From contig JAPLPQ010000049.1 in assembly GCA_026400105.1 (NCBI GenBank), positions 1 to 64,000 on the forward strand: DNA of 64,000 nt, read 5' to 3'. Below the pieces are notes generated by a model, which ran no database searches, was not told the origin of the DNA, and worked only from the letters and a program-made list of their open reading frames with translations. The position numbers were made by a program, and so were the translations under genes. Of the stretch, positions 1-7,029 are shown piece by piece. Every line of letters starts with the position of its first letter. Position 1 is the first letter of the stretch. Source of the DNA: Burkholderiales bacterium (lineage in GTDB: Bacteria > Pseudomonadota > Gammaproteobacteria > Burkholderiales > Burkholderiaceae_C).

Positions 1-90
1 CCACAGAGAGGGGTAGTCGGCCCGGTGCTCCTGCACCATGCGAACGGCGCGCTCGCGAACCTCAGGTGAGAACTTGTTTGACTTTGTCAT
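1..90 (-). CDS. IS3-family transposase OrfA, N-terminal fragment
   Basis: Thirty codons are visible, beginning [20 protein letters not shown]. This is the typical N-terminus of the IS3 OrfA helix-turn-helix protein (HTH_Tnp_1 type), which binds the element's ends and is normally joined to the OrfB integrase by programmed frameshifting. The ATG is at 88-90 on the minus strand, directly inside the terminal repeat. The rest, including any OrfB, is outside the window, so nothing can be said about function today. Confidence 0.8.
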   Translation of the reverse strand, partial: MTKSNKFSPEVRERAVRMVQEHRADYPSLW

Positions 91-140
91 GGCTCCATCT
101 TCTCAGACGTTGGAGCCTCCTCGATTTCCGGGGCGGTTCA
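1..140 (-). mobile_element. 5' end of an IS3-type insertion sequence, cut by window edge
   Basis: The outer end lies at 140. Read on the minus strand it begins TGAACCGCCCCGG, a terminal inverted repeat of the kind that bounds IS3-family elements, followed about 50 bp later by the start of a transposase OrfA. Only this end is present, so the other inverted repeat, the target duplication and the intactness of the element cannot be judged. The family is recognised from the OrfA start and the TGA-initial end; the subgroup is not certain. Confidence 0.75.
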
Positions 141-341
141 GAACCGGTCACTTCCTGCAGCGAGAGTCAGCTCCTGGCAGCTTGCCGACACCGTGATCCA
201 GGAAGTCAATCTTCACGCTACCTCAACTTGGCATCAGCCCGGACCGATACCTTCTGCGCAGCCCGTCACTGCAGGATGCCGCATGCACAAGCCCCACTAG
301 CCGCCACCGCATCGCTCCCTGCACCCGCTTGCGCAGTATTT

Positions 342-356
342 TGTTGCACTGCAACA
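342..356. promoter_or_regulatory. 15-bp palindrome, possible PhaR-type operator
   Basis: TGTTGCA-C-TGCAACA is a perfect 7-1-7 inverted repeat. It overlaps a possible -35 (TTGCAC, 344-349) with a -10-like TATGCT at 366-371, about 75 bp before the patatin gene. The same architecture (TGCTGCA-G-TGCAGCA) occurs before the phasin gene at 24216-24230. Apart from this palindrome, the 303-bp gap 141-443 shows nothing I recognise. Confidence 0.45.
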
Positions 357-443
357 TGAAAGGACTATGCTGAACGCTTCAGGCTGGGTTTGATGCCTCT
401 GAGGGCATGGACCCAGCCTCCCTACCACTGAGACTCCAATGCC

Positions 444-1571
444 ATGACATCGCGCCCAGATCAGACCTTGATTCGACGCTGGCTCAGCGGGCTGGGCTGG
501 GGTGCCGGTCCCGAGCCTCGGGTTTCGCCTGCACCGGCAGGGCCGCTGCGCATCAACCTGGCCCTGCAGGGCGGCGGTGCCCATGGTGCCTTCACCTGGG
601 GGGTGCTGGACGCCTTGCTCGACGAGCCCAGCCTCCAGGTCGAGGGCCTGAGCGGCAGCAGCGCCGGCGCCATGAATGCGGTGCTGTTTGCCGACGGCTG
701 GAGCAAGGGCGGGCGCGTCGGCGCGCGGCGCAGCCTGGAGTCGTTCTGGACCGAGATCGGCAAGCAGATGCCCTGGGGCCTGATGGAGCAGCAGCGGGAC
801 GATCGGGTCGGGCTGTCGCCGCTGGGCAAGATGCTGTATCGCTGGTCGGGCATCTTCTCGCCCGCGCAGCTCAACCCCTTCGACCTGAACCCGCTGCGCG
901 ACCTGCTGGCCAGTCAGGTGGACTTCGAGCGGCTGCGTCAGCAAAGCCCGTTCAAGCTGTTTGTCGGCGCGACCCAGGCCAGCTCCGGCAAGCTGCGGAT
1001 CTTTCGCGAGCATGAGCTCACGGTCGACATGATGCTGGCATCCGCTTGTCTGCCCAAGATCCACCATCCGATCCAGATCGATGGCGAAGTCTATTGGGAT
1101 GGCGGCTTCACTGCCAACCCGCCCGTGTCCCCCTTGTTCTACGACTGCGAGAGCCGGGACCTGCTGCTGGTCCTGCTCAATCCGCTGCTGCGCCACGGCG
1201 TGCCGCTCACCCTGTCCGAGATCGAGGCCCGCAGCACGGAGCTGGCGTTCACGGCCAGTTTCATGGGCGAGATGCGGATGCTGGTCCAGGCCATCAGGGC
1301 CAGTGCGGCCGCACCCGCCGGCCTGGAGCCAATGAAGCCACTGCAGCCAATCGGGCAACTCGAGCAGCGCCTGCAGCAACTGCGCTTTCACATGATCGAT
1401 ACCCGAGAGCTGGCCACCTTTCACCAAAGCGACACCAAGCTGCTGGCCTACGGGCCGTTTCTCGAGCAGCTGCGCGATCAGGGACGAGAGCGCGCCCAGG
1501 CCTGGCTGAGCGGATCGTCGGCAGCGCTGGGCAAGCGCTCTTCCATCGATGTCGAAGCCTTGTTCGGCTGA
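444..1571 (+). CDS. Patatin-like phospholipase family hydrolase
   Basis: A 375-residue serine hydrolase of the patatin fold. The oxyanion-hole glycines LQGGGAHGAF lie at about residues 39-48, the nucleophile elbow GSSAG (GxSxG) at about 71-75, and the dyad aspartate in DGG at about 218-220. There is no signal peptide, so it is probably cytoplasmic. Patatin proteins release acyl groups from lipids, and some act at PHB granules. A palindrome resembling the one before the phasin gene lies upstream, which suggests but does not prove a PHB role. The ATG at 444 precedes the conserved core by about 38 residues and has no strong Shine-Dalgarno. The gene stands alone and ends at a hairpin. Confidence 0.85.
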   Translation: MTSRPDQTLIRRWLSGLGWGAGPEPRVSPAPAGPLRINLALQGGGAHGAFTWGVLDALLDEPSLQVEGLSGSSAGAMNAVLFADGWSKGGRVGARRSLESFWTEIGKQMPWGLMEQQRDDRVGLSPLGKMLYRWSGIFSPAQLNPFDLNPLRDLLASQVDFERLRQQSPFKLFVGATQASSGKLRIFREHELTVDMMLASACLPKIHHPIQIDGEVYWDGGFTANPPVSPLFYDCESRDLLLVLLNPLLRHGVPLTLSEIEARSTELAFTASFMGEMRMLVQAIRASAAAPAGLEPMKPLQPIGQLEQRLQQLRFHMIDTRELATFHQSDTKLLAYGPFLEQLRDQGRERAQAWLSGSSAALGKRSSIDVEALFG

Positions 1572-1631
1572 GGCTGCCAGTGCAGGTGCCGCCAGCGCCG
1601 CAGGCGCCCGGATACCGGTCGCTGCATGCAG

Positions 1632-1654
1632 AAGGCCCGCGCGCAGCGGGCCTT
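1632..1654 (+). terminator. Hairpin after patatin gene
   Basis: AAGGCCCGC-GCGCA-GCGGGCCTT is a perfect 9-bp G+C-rich stem with a 5-nt loop, 60 bp after the stop. It lacks a clear U run. It may also have served the convergent reductase gene before the ATPase insertion. Confidence 0.6.
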
Positions 1655-1669
1655 GAGAGTCGGGTCAGC

Positions 1670-1742
1670 CGCCTTACTTGAGCAGGCTGCCCAGGTCGAA
1701 GCCGCTGTCGGCCGCCTGCTCGGGTGTCGGCGAGAGGCCGGC
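1670..1742. repeat. 73-bp direct repeat, left copy (orphan 3' end of ferredoxin reductase gene)
   Basis: This stretch is 71/73 identical to 3037-3109, which encodes the last 22-23 codons and stop of the ferredoxin reductase on the minus strand. The two differences (1719 and 1725) are both synonymous third positions (GAG/GAA and ACA/ACG). The left copy is not attached to any reductase body. The identity stops abruptly at 1742/1743, where A+T-rich DNA of the ATPase gene begins. Confidence 0.9.
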
Positions 1743-1751
1743 TATTGTTTA

Positions 1752-1798
1752 TTGGACTTTATCTTAAAATGGATAAATTATCTTTCCATAGATAAAGT
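1752..1798 (+). promoter_or_regulatory. A+T-rich promoter with nested inverted repeats before ATPase gene
   Basis: A possible promoter is TTGGAC (1752-1757), a 16-bp spacer and TAAATT (1774-1779). It is enclosed by a perfect 9-bp inverted repeat, ACTTTATCT (1756-1764) and AGATAAAGT (1790-1798). Inside are GATAA-A-TTATC (1772-1782) and repeated GGATAAA units. The layout suggests an operator controlling the ATPase gene. The base composition is quite unlike the surrounding DNA. Confidence 0.5.
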
Positions 1799-1807
1799 TG
1801 GATAAAC

Positions 1808-3013
1808 ATGATTCACTACTCTCGCACCACGCTGGCACAGAACTTGACCGTAGCCCTGCAAGGCAAGGCGCTGTTCGGCGATGCACACAACGGACTTTTC
1901 CTGGCCGCGCCTCGTCGCACAGGCAAGTCCACCTTCTTGCAGGGTGACTTGCGGCCGGTGCTGGAGGCCGCGGGCGTCGTCGTGGTTTATGTCGACTTGT
2001 GGTCGGACCAGCGGCGCGACCCGGCCCTGCTGGTGGCGGATGCCATTGGGCGTGCCTTGTCGCTGAAGCTGGGTCTGTTAGCCAAGGTCGCCCGCAAGGC
2101 AGGGCTGGAAAACGTCAGCATTGCTGGCACACTTAAGATCGACACCAGCAAGATCGGGCGCATTGATGGCCTGACCTTGTCCGAGGCGCTGCGGACCCTG
2201 CACGAAACGGCCAAGGCGCCCCTGGCGCTGATCATCGACGAAGCCCAACATGCCCTGACCAGTGAAGCGGGCGAGGCCATGATGTCGGCGCTCAAGTCGG
2301 CGCGCGACCAGCTGAATCGTCCGGGTCAGGTCAATCTGATGCTGGTCATGTCGGGCTCAGACCGCGACAAGCTGCTACGTCTGGTCAACACCAATGGCGC
2401 GCCGTTCTTTGGTTCGCAGATCACCCGCATGCCCGAGCTGGATCAGCATTTCATCCAGCATGTAGCCTCACTGATCGAGGCCCAGCGGCCCGATCTGAAG
2501 CCAGTGGATCAGCAGACCTTGTTGCAGGCGTTCGAGAAGTTTGGTCATCGGCCCCAGTTTTTCATGGAGGCATTGGGTCAGGCCTTGAGCCCCCTGTCGG
2601 GCTTGACGGGTCGTTTCGAGACCGCAGTGCTGGCGGCGGCAAACCAGAAGCAGTCGGACGATGAGCGGCAAATGGAGTCGAACTACCTGGGCCTGAAGCC
2701 TCTGGAGCAAGCCGTGTTGTGGCGTTTGCTGGAGCAGGGAGCGCGCTTTCGGCCTTACGACGCCGAGGCTTTGCGCTTCTACAAGGAGAAGACGCAAACC
2801 GCCGTCAGTCCGCAAAAGGCACAGAATGCGCTGGAGGCGCTGCGCGAGCGCAACCCGGCCCTGGTCTGGAAGTCGGCGCGTGGCGAGTATTCGGTCGACG
2901 ATGCCGCCATGCACCGCTGGTTTCAACAATGTGTCCAGCACGGTACATGGCCCCCGCAAGTGCCCGGCCAGGCTCAACACGAGCTCGGCCTGAACGAGGA
3001 TGCGGAGGATTGA
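1808..3013 (+). CDS. AAA-type ATP-binding protein, single-gene insertion
   Basis: A 401-residue P-loop ATPase. Walker A APRRTGKST is at about 34-42, Walker B LALIIDEAQ at about 139-147 and a sensor-like MSGSDRDKL at about 181-189. A helical region follows, and the C-terminal 100 residues look like a winged helix (after about 290). The architecture resembles AAA_16/ORC-like ATPases often found as lone accessory genes; the substrate is unknown. There is no obvious Shine-Dalgarno before ATG 1808 and no partner gene. The gene and its A+T-rich promoter sit exactly between two copies of the reductase gene end, so it was acquired after the neighbourhood formed. A defence or regulatory role is possible but unsupported. 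Confidence 0.8.
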   Translation: MIHYSRTTLAQNLTVALQGKALFGDAHNGLFLAAPRRTGKSTFLQGDLRPVLEAAGVVVVYVDLWSDQRRDPALLVADAIGRALSLKLGLLAKVARKAGLENVSIAGTLKIDTSKIGRIDGLTLSEALRTLHETAKAPLALIIDEAQHALTSEAGEAMMSALKSARDQLNRPGQVNLMLVMSGSDRDKLLRLVNTNGAPFFGSQITRMPELDQHFIQHVASLIEAQRPDLKPVDQQTLLQAFEKFGHRPQFFMEALGQALSPLSGLTGRFETAVLAAANQKQSDDERQMESNYLGLKPLEQAVLWRLLEQGARFRPYDAEALRFYKEKTQTAVSPQKAQNALEALRERNPALVWKSARGEYSVDDAAMHRWFQQCVQHGTWPPQVPGQAQHELGLNEDAED

Positions 3014-3036
3014 AGTGCTCTGGACTGCCGGCCAGT

Positions 3037-3109
3037 CGCCTTACTTGAGCAGGCTGCCCAGGTCGAAGCCGCTGTCGGCCGCCTGTTCGGGCGTCGGCGA
3101 GAGGCCGGC
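3037..3109. repeat. 73-bp direct repeat, right copy (native 3' end of reductase gene)
   Basis: This is the second copy of the repeat described at 1670-1742. It is continuous with the reductase coding sequence on the minus strand and contains its TAA stop (3041-3043). Together the copies bound a 1.37-kb unit containing only the ATPase gene and its promoter. Confidence 0.9.
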
Positions 3110-4285
3110 GTCGAGCAGCTTGCGCGCCTGCAGGTGGTCCTTGGCCGCGTTGACGCTGTCGACCGCGATCAGTTTTCCGGCGCGGTAATGGTAGACGCTG
3201 AACGAGGCACCGCCCATGTCGCCCCGCACCGCCCAGGCTTCAGCGCCGCCCGACAGGCCCGCCATCTGCAGCTTCTTGTCGTACTGGTCGCTCCAGAACC
3301 AGGGCGTGGCCGTGAACGGGCGCTCCTGGCCCAGCAGCGCGGCGGCAGCCGACTTGCCCTGTTCGGTCGCATTCTGCACCGATTCGAGCCGGATCAGGCT
3401 GCCATCTGGCAGGCGGCGCGCGGTGCAGTCGCCCGCTGCCACGATCGCCGGGTCGCTGCTGCGGCAGCAGGCGTCGACCACGATGCCGCGCTCGCATTCG
3501 AGCCCGGCGGCCTGTGCCAGGCCGTCATTGGCATGGACGCCGATACCGACCACCACCAGACCGGCCGGCAGCAGGCTGCCGTCGGCCAGGCGCACGCCGC
3601 TGACCGCGTTGTCGGAGTCGGTTTCGAGCGCCTCGATGCGCGCGTCGAACACCAGCTTGACGCCGTGGCCGCGGTGCAGCGCGGCGTACCAGTCCGACAG
3701 CGCGGGCGCCAGCACCCGGCCGAGCAGGCGCGGTGCGGCTTCGAGCACGGTGACGTCCAGGCCTTTCTTGCGCGCGGTCGCCGCGACCTCGAGCCCGATG
3801 AAGCCGCCGCCGATCACGACCACCGGCCGCTGCTGCTGCAGGCACAGCTCCAGCCGTTGCGCGATCGCGTCGGCGTCTTCCCGCGAGCGCAGCGCATGCA
3901 CGCCGGCGGCATTGCCACCGGGCAAGGGCAGGCTGCGCGGGGTCGAGCCGGTCGCCAGCACCAGGCCGCTGTAGGGCAGGGCGCTGCCATCGGCCAGCAG
4001 CACCTGCTGGGCGGCGCGGTCGATTGACGCCACCTTGACCTCGGTGCGCAGCTCGATGTGCTTGCGCGCCAGCATCTCGGGCGCGCGCATCACGAGCTGG
4101 GCGCCGTCCATCTCGCCGGCCAGCCAGGCCTTGGACAGGGGCGGGCGGTGGTAGGGGCCATGCGGCTCGTCGCCCAGCAGCGTGATGCTGCCTTGGTAGC
4201 CGCCGGCACGCAGCGATTCGGCCGTCTGCACGCCGGCCTGGCCGGCGCCGATGATCACGATGCCAGCCTGGATGCTGTCGCTCAT
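3041..4285 (-). CDS. NAD(P)H-dependent ferredoxin reductase of a P450 system
   Basis: A 414-residue FAD flavoprotein of the putidaredoxin/rhodocoxin reductase type, which passes electrons from NAD(P)H to a 2Fe-2S ferredoxin. The FAD-binding glycines VIIGAGQAG are near the N-terminus (about 9-17), followed by the typical YHRPPLSK motif. The NAD-binding glycines VVIGGGFIGLEVA are at about 150, and a second FAD contact VVAAGDC at about 280. The ATG at 4285 follows the ferredoxin stop by 5 nt, so the two are co-transcribed with the P450 gene. The last 23 codons exist twice in the window because of the ATPase insertion; this gene itself appears intact. Confidence 0.9.
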   Translation of the reverse strand: MSDSIQAGIVIIGAGQAGVQTAESLRAGGYQGSITLLGDEPHGPYHRPPLSKAWLAGEMDGAQLVMRAPEMLARKHIELRTEVKVASIDRAAQQVLLADGSALPYSGLVLATGSTPRSLPLPGGNAAGVHALRSREDADAIAQRLELCLQQQRPVVVIGGGFIGLEVAATARKKGLDVTVLEAAPRLLGRVLAPALSDWYAALHRGHGVKLVFDARIEALETDSDNAVSGVRLADGSLLPAGLVVVGIGVHANDGLAQAAGLECERGIVVDACCRSSDPAIVAAGDCTARRLPDGSLIRLESVQNATEQGKSAAAALLGQERPFTATPWFWSDQYDKKLQMAGLSGGAEAWAVRGDMGGASFSVYHYRAGKLIAVDSVNAAKDHLQARKLLDAGLSPTPEQAADSGFDLGSLLK

Positions 4286-4290
4286 GGCGC

Positions 4291-4614
4291 TTATTCCTGG
4301 ATCGCGGGCAGGTTCAGGATCAGGCCGGCCAGTGCCGGCGCGGCCTTGAGCTGGCAGGCCAGGCGGCTGTTGGCGCGGCGCTCGGCGGCGACGTTCTCGA
4401 GCATGTCGAGCTCGGAGGCGCTCGCCGGCGGCAGGTCGCCCAGGCGGGCTTCGTCGACATAGCAGTGGCAGGTGGCGCAGGCGCAGGAGCCGCCGCATTC
4501 GCCGAGGATGCCCTCGACGCTGTTGGCGATGGCGCCTTGCATCAGGTTCCAGCCGTCCGGCAGGTCGACGGTGGTGGACTGGCCGCTGGCCTCAACATAG
4601 GTGATCTGGGTCAT
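4291..4614 (-). CDS. 2Fe-2S ferredoxin, putidaredoxin type
   Basis: A 107-residue electron carrier. The cluster ligands are visible as CGGSCACATC (three cysteines in the C-x5-C-x2-C arrangement, about residues 40-49) and a fourth cysteine in RLACQL (about 87). Length and pattern match adrenodoxin-like ferredoxins of class I bacterial P450 systems. It lies between its P450 (67 bp upstream) and its reductase (5 bp downstream), so the three form one electron-transfer unit. Confidence 0.92.
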   Translation of the reverse strand: MTQITYVEASGQSTTVDLPDGWNLMQGAIANSVEGILGECGGSCACATCHCYVDEARLGDLPPASASELDMLENVAAERRANSRLACQLKAAPALAGLILNLPAIQE

Positions 4615-4681
4615 GGTGGTTTCCGAAAAGCGAAAGGGCTGCCGCCAGTCATGCCAGCGGCAGCTCCAGATTACAGGATGA

Positions 4682-5866
4682 TCAGGCGGCGGTGCTCAGC
4701 TGCAGCACCAGCGGGCTGCGGAAGGTCGAGGATGGCATCCAGGGCAGCTGGTCGGCCACGCGGCGGTATTGCGGCACCACCAGGTGGAATTCCTCGAACG
4801 CGATCTTGACCGCCAGCCGCGCGATCGCCGTGCCCAGGCAGGCATGCACGCCGCCACCGAAGCCCAGGTGGCCGCGTGGCTTGCGGCTGATGTCGTAGCG
4901 CTCCGGGTTCGGGTACTGGCGCTCGTCGCGGTTGCCCGAGCCGTAGGCCAGGCAGACGAAGTCGCCTTCCTTCATGGTCTGGCCGTGCAGTTCGACATCC
5001 TTCATCAGGCGGCGGCGGAAGCGCTGGGCCGAGGTGTTGAAGCGCAGCGACTCCTCGATCGCGTCGGGCAGCAGCGCCGGGTTGGCGACCACGGCCTGGC
5101 GTGCCTCGTCATAGGTCGCGAGGTTGTAGGCGAACATCATCATGAAGCCGCCGAGCGACTCGACGCCAGCCATGATCAGCGTGGTGGTGGTCAGCAGCAC
5201 CTCGTTGTCGTCGAGGCGGTCGCCGTCGATCTCGGCCAGCGCGAAGTTGCTGATCAGGTCGTTGCGCGGCTCGGCGCGACGCATGGCGATCACCTGGGCC
5301 GCGTAGTCCTTCATCCAGTTGAAAGCGGCGATATGCTCGGGGCCCTTGGCACGGGTGCGGGCGTCGGACTGCACCATCAGCACGGCGTTTTCGCGCACGA
5401 TCTTCTCGTCGACGATCGCCTCGTCGCCCATCGGCAGGCCGAGCGCGGCCATCAGCACCTTGACGGTGAACTGGGCCGAGACATCCTTGAAGTCGAATTC
5501 CCTGGCGCCCTTGAGCTGGCCGAACACTTCCTGGGCGACGGCGCGGATCGGTTCTTCCAGTGCCAGCAGGTTGCGCTTCATGAAGGCGTGCTGGATCAGG
5601 CCGCGCAGGCGGTCATGCTTTGGTGGGTCCGAGCTGCCCAGGGTCGAACCGGCGCGGCCCGGCAGCTCGGTCATCAGGTTGCCGCTGGCCGAGGAATAGG
5701 TCTGCCAGTCCTGGCCGGCGCTCACGATGTCCTGGTAGCGCGACAGGATCCACATCTGCGCTTCCTCGCTCCAGAAGCAGGGGAATTCGTCGCGCAGGCG
5801 CTGGTAGTACGGGAACGGGTCGGCGTCCACCGCGGGGGAATAGGGGTCGAAATGGAAGTCGGTCAT
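4682..5866 (-). CDS. Cytochrome P450
   Basis: A 394-residue soluble bacterial P450. The heme loop FGGGVHACLG carries the cysteine ligand at residue 343. The K-helix ExxR is at 272-275. The I-helix reads AGVES at 233-237, so the usual Asp-Thr proton-relay pair is Glu-Ser here, which is uncommon. A good Shine-Dalgarno (GAGGAG) lies 6-7 nt before the ATG. It heads the P450-ferredoxin-reductase operon and faces an AraC-type regulator resembling PobR. The substrate is unknown; a benzoate- or cyclohexanecarboxylate-like acid fits the context, which is inference only. Confidence 0.93.
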   Translation of the reverse strand: MTDFHFDPYSPAVDADPFPYYQRLRDEFPCFWSEEAQMWILSRYQDIVSAGQDWQTYSSASGNLMTELPGRAGSTLGSSDPPKHDRLRGLIQHAFMKRNLLALEEPIRAVAQEVFGQLKGAREFDFKDVSAQFTVKVLMAALGLPMGDEAIVDEKIVRENAVLMVQSDARTRAKGPEHIAAFNWMKDYAAQVIAMRRAEPRNDLISNFALAEIDGDRLDDNEVLLTTTTLIMAGVESLGGFMMMFAYNLATYDEARQAVVANPALLPDAIEESLRFNTSAQRFRRRLMKDVELHGQTMKEGDFVCLAYGSGNRDERQYPNPERYDISRKPRGHLGFGGGVHACLGTAIARLAVKIAFEEFHLVVPQYRRVADQLPWMPSSTFRSPLVLQLSTAA

Positions 5867-5910
5867 CTTGTCTCCTCAAACTGGGATGGATGTGACTTTA
5901 AGGCCATGCG

Positions 5911-5939
5911 TAAGCCAGTAACAGGCAAAATAAGGCTTA
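5911..5939. promoter_or_regulatory. Inverted repeat between P450 and AraC genes
   Basis: TAAGCC (5911-5916) and GGCTTA (5934-5939) form a perfect 6-bp inverted repeat with 17 bp between, in the 76-bp divergent gap. It could be the regulator's binding site controlling both directions. This is a position-based suggestion. Confidence 0.3.
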
Positions 5940-5942
5940 AAA

Positions 5943-6950
5943 ATGGTACTTTTCGTTCAGAATCAATCCGGCATGAAAAATACCGATCCGATCGAGTCCC
6001 GTTCCGGCCCAGTCCAGCCCCGACCCAGCCGGCGTGCGCCGGGCAGCGGTGCGGTGCCGCGCTTTGCGCTCTACGGCGAGGCGGCCAGTCCGGGCCAGGA
6101 GATGCTGCACATCGAGGAGGTCTGGTCGCGCAGCAGCCTCTACCACTGGGAGATCGACGCCCACCTGCACCAGGGCCTGTACCAGATCCTCTGGGTGCGC
6201 CAGGGCCAGGTCTCGGTGCTGCTCGACGAGTCGCATGAGTCGGTCGCCGGGCCGGCGGCGATCGTGATTCCGCCCGGCGTGGTGCACGGTTTCCGTTTCG
6301 AGCCCGGCACCGATGGCCTGGTGCTGACGCTGAGCGCGCGCTTCCTGGTCGAGGGCGAGTTCCAGTCGGTCGGCGAGGCCTTCCGGGCCCTGTTCTCGGG
6401 GCCGGCCGTGGTGCGCTTCGAGGCCGGCGAGGCGCCGATGCAGCGGCTCGATGCGCTGCTGCGCGAGCTCGCGGCCGAGTTCATGCTGCCCGGCAATGCG
6501 AATTCGCCGGTGCCGCTCTGGCTGGCGCGCGCGCTGGTCTGGCGCCTGGCCCAGGCTTGCGACCGGCTGCGCCAGGCCGGCGGCGCAGCGGCGCACCGGC
6601 ACCAGGCGTTGTTCACGCGCTTCCTGCTGCTGGTCGAGCAGCATTTCCTCGAACATTGGTCGCTCGAGCAGTACGCCTCGCGCCTGGGCCTGAGCACGCC
6701 GCGGCTGAACCGGCTGGCGCGCGCCGAAAGCGGGCGCTCGGCGCTCGAATTGGTGCATGAGCGCCTGACGCGCGAGGCCTGCCGCCGCCTGGTCTATATC
6801 GCCGCGCCGGTGGCGAATGTGGCCGAGGAGCTCGGTTTTGCCGATCCGGCGTATTTTTCGCGCTTTTTCAAGCGCCGCATCGGCATGAATCCGCACCGTT
6901 GGCGTCAGGCCCAGCTTGGCGGGCCTGAGCTGGCCCCTGCGGCGACCTGA
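5943..6950 (+). CDS. AraC-family transcriptional regulator, PobR-like
   Basis: A 335-residue protein with an N-terminal cupin effector domain (LHQGLYQILWVRQG...IPPGVVHGF, about 70-120). The C-terminal AraC double helix-turn-helix is at about 235-330, ending FADPAYFSRFFKRRIGMNPH, the family signature. The cupin motifs resemble PobR-type activators that sense 4-hydroxybenzoate. It is divergent from the P450 operon and probably controls it. ATG 5943 is chosen because AAGG lies 7 nt upstream; ATG 5973 is an alternative. Confidence 0.88.
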   Translation: MVLFVQNQSGMKNTDPIESRSGPVQPRPSRRAPGSGAVPRFALYGEAASPGQEMLHIEEVWSRSSLYHWEIDAHLHQGLYQILWVRQGQVSVLLDESHESVAGPAAIVIPPGVVHGFRFEPGTDGLVLTLSARFLVEGEFQSVGEAFRALFSGPAVVRFEAGEAPMQRLDALLRELAAEFMLPGNANSPVPLWLARALVWRLAQACDRLRQAGGAAAHRHQALFTRFLLLVEQHFLEHWSLEQYASRLGLSTPRLNRLARAESGRSALELVHERLTREACRRLVYIAAPVANVAEELGFADPAYFSRFFKRRIGMNPHRWRQAQLGGPELAPAAT

Positions 6951-7029
6951 GCGCTGCGCCCGGATTTTGTGCCAGCAGTGCACCATCATGGTGCTTCAAG
7001 ATGGCATGTCGCTTGCTGAGTCAAGGCCT

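Noticed and set aside
141-359. Plus-strand 97-codon frame after the insertion sequence end (66-359)
   Set aside because: It begins inside the transposase antisense strand and crosses the terminal repeat; Cys/Arg/Ser-rich with no motif.
4058-6238. Long open frames on the plus strand opposite the reductase, ferredoxin and P450 genes
   Set aside because: They are antisense shadows of G+C-rich coding DNA. They show low-complexity Arg/Gly/Ala-rich translations and no family motifs, while the minus-strand products are unmistakable.
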